Shown piece by piece: positions 6,088 to 8,390 of a stretch of 8,390 nt of DNA; positions within the stretch are counted from its first letter, which is position 1, and each line of letters opens with the position of its first letter. The DNA is from Thermoleophilia bacterium (GTDB taxonomy: Bacteria; Actinomycetota; Thermoleophilia; Gaiellales; F1-60-MAGs149). The position numbers were made by a program, and so were the translations under genes. The stretch lies in NCBI GenBank assembly GCA_016462095.1, contig JAEMTW010000053.1:1-8390 (forward strand), given 5' to 3'. The notes beneath the pieces are model-generated. The model made no database searches and was not told where the DNA came from. It saw nothing but the letters and a program-made list of their open reading frames with translations.

Positions 6088-6152
6088 AGAACGACGAAGG
6101 GCCCTGGCTTTCGCTCCCTCAGGAGTGGCAGCCAGGGCCCTTTTTTCGTTCT
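6088..6152 (+). terminator. Large Rho-independent terminator after the deacetylase gene
   Basis: A perfect 13-bp stem, AAGGGCCCTGGCT (6097-6109) with AGCCAGGGCCCTT (6130-6142), is followed by TTTTTT (6141-6146, overlapping the stem end). An inner 4-bp stem, CTCC/GGAG (6114-6117/6122-6125), caps it. An outer stem, AGAACG/CGTTCT (6088-6093/6147-6152), continues it beyond a short internal loop. The T-run serves the plus-strand gene. For the opposing sodA, whose stop is six bases away, the same hairpin forms without a U-tract and may still terminate or protect the 3' end. Confidence 0.9.
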
Positions 6153-6157
6153 GCGAC

Positions 6158-6760
6158 TTAGACCGCGGCGTCGTACTTTGCGCCGACTGCGTCCCAGTTG
6201 ATGACGTTCCAGATTGCCTCGAGGTAGCCCGGGCGCTTGTTCTGGTAGTTGAGGTAGTACGCGTGCTCCCAGACGTCGATGCCGAGGATCGGCGTCTTGC
6301 CTTCGGAGATCGGCGAATCCTGATTGGCGGTCGACATCACGGCCAGCGTGCCACCGTCGACGACGAGCCAAGACCAACCCGAACCGAAGCGCTTGATGCC
6401 GGCGTCGGTCATCGCGGCCTTGAGCGCGTCGAGGCCACCACAGTCAGCATCAATCGCTGCTGCGAGGGCACCCGACGGTGCGCCGCCATTGGCACCGAGA
6501 ATCTCCCAGAAGAGGGTGTGGTTGGCATGGCCACCAGCGTTGTTGCGAACCGGGCCCTGCTTGTCCGCGGGTAGCGACGACAGCTGCGTCAAGAGCTCGT
6601 TGATGGGGGTGTTCTCCCAATCGGTGCCAGCAAGCGCCGCGTTGGCGTTGTCGACGTAGGCCTTGTGATGGCGATCGTGGTGGATCTCCATCGTTAGGGC
6701 GTCGATGTGTGGCTCGAGTGCGTCGAACGAGTAGTCGAGAGCGGGAAGTTCAAAGGCCAT
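6158..6760 (-). CDS. sodA: Superoxide dismutase, Mn-type
   Basis: The 200-residue protein is the standard length of the Fe/Mn superoxide dismutase family, which converts superoxide to oxygen and hydrogen peroxide. Metal ligands are His27 (MEIHHDRHH, 24-32), His81 (NNAGGHANH, 73-81), Asp162 and His166 (IDVWEHAYYLNYQ, 161-173). The Gly76-Gly77 pair and Gln147 (STANQD, 143-148) are the residues typical of manganese enzymes; iron enzymes take the active-site Gln from the N-terminal half. Cambialistic use of iron cannot be excluded. No signal peptide is present, so it should be cytosolic. A GGAGGAG Shine-Dalgarno lies five bases upstream of the ATG, unlike the leaderless-looking neighbours. It lies 86 bp downstream of dprA in the same direction, and the gap is long enough for its own promoter. 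Confidence 0.96.
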   Translation of the reverse strand: MAFELPALDYSFDALEPHIDALTMEIHHDRHHKAYVDNANAALAGTDWENTPINELLTQLSSLPADKQGPVRNNAGGHANHTLFWEILGANGGAPSGALAAAIDADCGGLDALKAAMTDAGIKRFGSGWSWLVVDGGTLAVMSTANQDSPISEGKTPILGIDVWEHAYYLNYQNKRPGYLEAIWNVINWDAVGAKYDAAV

Positions 6761-6765
6761 GGGTT

Positions 6766-6776
6766 CTCCTCCGGAG
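6766..6776 (-). promoter_or_regulatory. Strong Shine-Dalgarno of sodA within a small hairpin
   Basis: On the minus strand GGAGGAG (6766-6772) is preceded by CTCC, so CTCC-GGA-GGAG can fold into a 4-bp hairpin that covers part of the ribosome-binding site. The DNA core CCTCCGGAGG is a perfect 10-bp palindrome. The ribosome-binding site itself is certain by position; a regulatory effect of the fold is a guess. Confidence 0.6.
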
Positions 6777-6846
6777 GGGTGGGCGACGGGGGTTCTGCTG
6801 AGTGCAGTGTTGTCGATCTTGGCGACTCGTGCAGCCTTTCGCGCAA

Positions 6847-7713
6847 CTACCGCGTCGGGACGAGTCGCCCATCGGTCTCACGCACGATAACTCCCGCCAA
6901 TTCGAGCTGCACGATCAGCGCCGCAGCACCCGCTGGCGTCAACCCACAGCGAGCCGCCAGCACATCCGCCGAGACCGGTTCGCGACGCAGCGCAGCGAGC
7001 ACCTTCGATGCAGGGCCGGTGATCAACGGGTCGTCAACCCGTGCCGCCCCAGGATCGATGCCGAGAGCAATCAGAACATCGGCGGTCTCCGTCAACGCCA
7101 ATGCGCCGTCTTTCAGCAGCGCGTTGGTGCCACCCGAACCCGTCGTCCACGGGGCTCCTGGCACCGCCAAGACATCGCGACCGAGGTCGAGCGCCAGCCG
7201 CGCGGTGATCAAGGCCCCACTGCGCGCGGCCGCCTCGATCACGATCGTGGCATCTGCGAGTGCCGCGACAATCCGATTGCGTTCGGGAAATCGAAACGGT
7301 GCCGGCGGCGTCCCCGGCGAGTACTCAGAGAGCACAGCGCCCTCCGTCGCAATGCGGCGCGCGAGCGGAATCGTGGCAGCCGGATAGTCGCGATCGATGC
7401 CGCAGCCCAGCACTGCCACGGTGCGTCCACCCCGCTCCAAGGCTCCCTCGTGGGCCCCCGCGTCGATGCCCCGCGCCAGCCCAGAGACAACCCCCACTCC
7501 ACTCGCAGCCAACTCGCCCGCCAGACGGCGCGCAAACGCCACGCCCGCGACACTCGCGTTTCTCGACCCGACGATCGCCACCAACGGTGGTGCCAGCAGC
7601 ACCGCCAGCCGCTCGGCAACCACCGGCGCACGCACGAAGAGTCGGTCTGGCGGATTGGCAAGGTCGCAGAGCCGTTCGGGGTAATCGCCGGAGCCAAAGC
7701 CAATCACCGTCAT
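6847..7713 (-). CDS. dprA: DNA-processing protein DprA (Smf), lacking the N-terminal helical domain
   Basis: DprA binds incoming single-stranded DNA and loads RecA during natural transformation. The Rossmann-like core is complete: LVAIVGSRNAS (44-54), SGLARGIDAGAHEGAL (77-92), TVAVLGCGIDRDYP (98-111), FPERNRIVAALADATIVIEA (142-161), SGALITARLALDLGRDVLAVPG (165-186) and GTNALLKDGA (195-204). A winged-helix domain follows at about 232-286 (SKVLAALRREPVSADVLAAR onward). At 288 residues it is shorter than typical 350-380-residue homologues, because the N-terminal SAM/HhH-like domain is absent. The start is secure: an in-frame TGA lies at 7744-7746 and none of the ten codons after it is a start codon. 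The ATG overlaps the comM stop as ATGA with no Shine-Dalgarno, so translation is probably coupled. Many non-competent bacteria also carry dprA, so competence is not proven. Confidence 0.95.
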   Translation of the reverse strand: MTVIGFGSGDYPERLCDLANPPDRLFVRAPVVAERLAVLLAPPLVAIVGSRNASVAGVAFARRLAGELAASGVGVVSGLARGIDAGAHEGALERGGRTVAVLGCGIDRDYPAATIPLARRIATEGAVLSEYSPGTPPAPFRFPERNRIVAALADATIVIEAAARSGALITARLALDLGRDVLAVPGAPWTTGSGGTNALLKDGALALTETADVLIALGIDPGAARVDDPLITGPASKVLAALRREPVSADVLAARCGLTPAGAAALIVQLELAGVIVRETDGRLVPTR

Positions 7714-8390
7714 GACAGCGCGCCCAGTCGCAACGAGATCGCCTCAGCGATGCTGTCGACACCGACCTCGACCTCGCCAGACAAATCGGCAATCGTGCGT
7801 GCGACCCGTTGGATGCGATGCACCCCACGCGGCGACAGCAAGAGTCGCGTCGCCGCCTGGTCGAGCAGGAGCTGGCCTTGTTCGTTCGGCGCAGCCAACT
7901 CGTCGAGCCTCCCCACCGGGATGCGTCCGTTGACGAACCCACGCGTCGCTTGCAAAGCCCGGGCCGCCAGCACACGCTCGCGCACCTGTAGCGTCGTCTC
8001 GGGCTGGTCGCTGCGAAGCACCTCTGGTGCCGGACGGGCGAGGTGTACGCCAACATCGATGCGATCCAACAGTGGTCCGCTGGCCTTTCGCTGATACGCC
8101 TGCACACGCTCGCGTGAACACGTACACGCCGCGGGCTCTGGACTCCCGCACGGACACGGATTCATCGCCGCAATCAACGCGAAACGCGCTGGCAGCAGCA
8201 GCGAACCCGACGCGCGGGAAATCCGTACGGCGCCATCTTCGAGCGGCACCCGCAAGGCCTCAAGTGCATCGCGCCGAAACTCGGGCAACTCGTCGAGAAA
8301 CAGCACACCACCCGTCGCGAGCGTGACCTCACCGGGCCGGATCTTGGCACCACCGCCAACGAGTGCTGCCATCGTTGCCGAGTGATGCGG
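7710..8390 (-). CDS. comM: ComM/YifB-family AAA+ ATPase (Mg-chelatase-like), C-terminal part
   Basis: The window holds the last 226 residues; the reading frame is open through the right edge, so the N-terminal LonC-like domain and Walker A lie outside. The visible part opens with PHHSATMAALVGGG (1-14), a family hallmark. It continues with Walker B GGVLFLDELPEF (27-38), NPCPCG (77-82), a Cys-pair segment ACTCSRE (88-94) and GPLLDRIDV (105-113), whose Arg110 is the likely arginine finger. The C-terminal Mg-chelatase helical domain contains LSPRGVHRIQRVARTIADL (185-203). ComM is a hexameric helicase that promotes branch migration when transformed DNA is integrated. It overlaps dprA by four bases (stop TGA within ATGA), an arrangement common in actinobacteria. 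The Met at 8372 is internal, because the PHHSAT motif continues upstream of it. Confidence 0.95.
   Translation of the reverse strand, partial: PHHSATMAALVGGGAKIRPGEVTLATGGVLFLDELPEFRRDALEALRVPLEDGAVRISRASGSLLLPARFALIAAMNPCPCGSPEPAACTCSRERVQAYQRKASGPLLDRIDVGVHLARPAPEVLRSDQPETTLQVRERVLAARALQATRGFVNGRIPVGRLDELAAPNEQGQLLLDQAATRLLLSPRGVHRIQRVARTIADLSGEVEVGVDSIAEAISLRLGALS

Noticed and set aside
6802..8094. 430-codon open frame on the plus strand, antisense to dprA and comM
   Set aside because: Its translation is full of Arg, Pro, Gln and His with no recognisable motif, and the opposite strand encodes two well-conserved proteins. It is a by-product of GC-rich codon use.
1..8390. Search for CRISPR arrays, insertion sequences, integrase genes and long direct repeats
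   Set aside because: No regularly spaced repeats, transposase or recombinase motifs, or terminal repeats were seen. The tRNA-Trp gene has no visible duplicated 3' end that would mark an integrated element.

Overview
The window reads as ordinary chromosomal DNA of a GC-rich bacterium, most likely an actinobacterium or close relative. This is inferred from several features. Codons are GC-rich. Several genes have a TANNNT -10 hexamer so close to the start codon that the mRNA would be leaderless. The tRNA gene does not encode its CCA end. comM and dprA sit side by side, as in many actinobacteria. The genus cannot be named from this sequence. No transposase, CRISPR array, phage gene, integron or attachment site is visible.

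Left part (1-2533): a RidA/YjgF-family gene runs off the left edge on the minus strand and is divergent from a nitroreductase-family flavoprotein (504-1136, plus). A Gfo/Idh/MocA-family NAD(P)-dependent oxidoreductase (1222-2355, minus) converges on the nitroreductase. Its 178-bp upstream region, shared with the next gene, holds two apparent leaderless promoters and a strong inverted repeat.

Middle part (2534-6157): a Rieske non-heme-iron oxygenase alpha subunit has the Glu-bridged metal-centre layout of the quaternary-amine (carnitine/glycine betaine) oxygenases. Next come a tRNA-Trp(CCA) gene (minus) and a two-helix membrane protein of unknown function (minus). A class II HDAC-like zinc deacetylase (plus) is divergent from that membrane protein. 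A large terminator hairpin follows the deacetylase.

Right part (6158-8390), all minus strand: a Mn-type superoxide dismutase with a strong Shine-Dalgarno lies downstream of a comM-dprA pair joined by an ATGA overlap. comM is cut by the right edge. ComM and DprA act in natural transformation and handling of incoming single-stranded DNA. DprA here lacks the usual N-terminal helical domain.

The left and middle genes (RidA, nitroreductase, Gfo/Idh/MocA, Rieske oxygenase, deacetylase) look like small-molecule and nitrogen-compound catabolism. They are single-gene transcription units in alternating directions, so a joint pathway is only a guess. No clearly new multi-gene system is evident. The best leads are the leaderless-promoter architecture, the intergenic dyad between the Gfo/Idh/MocA and Rieske genes, and the unassigned substrates of the Rieske oxygenase and the deacetylase.
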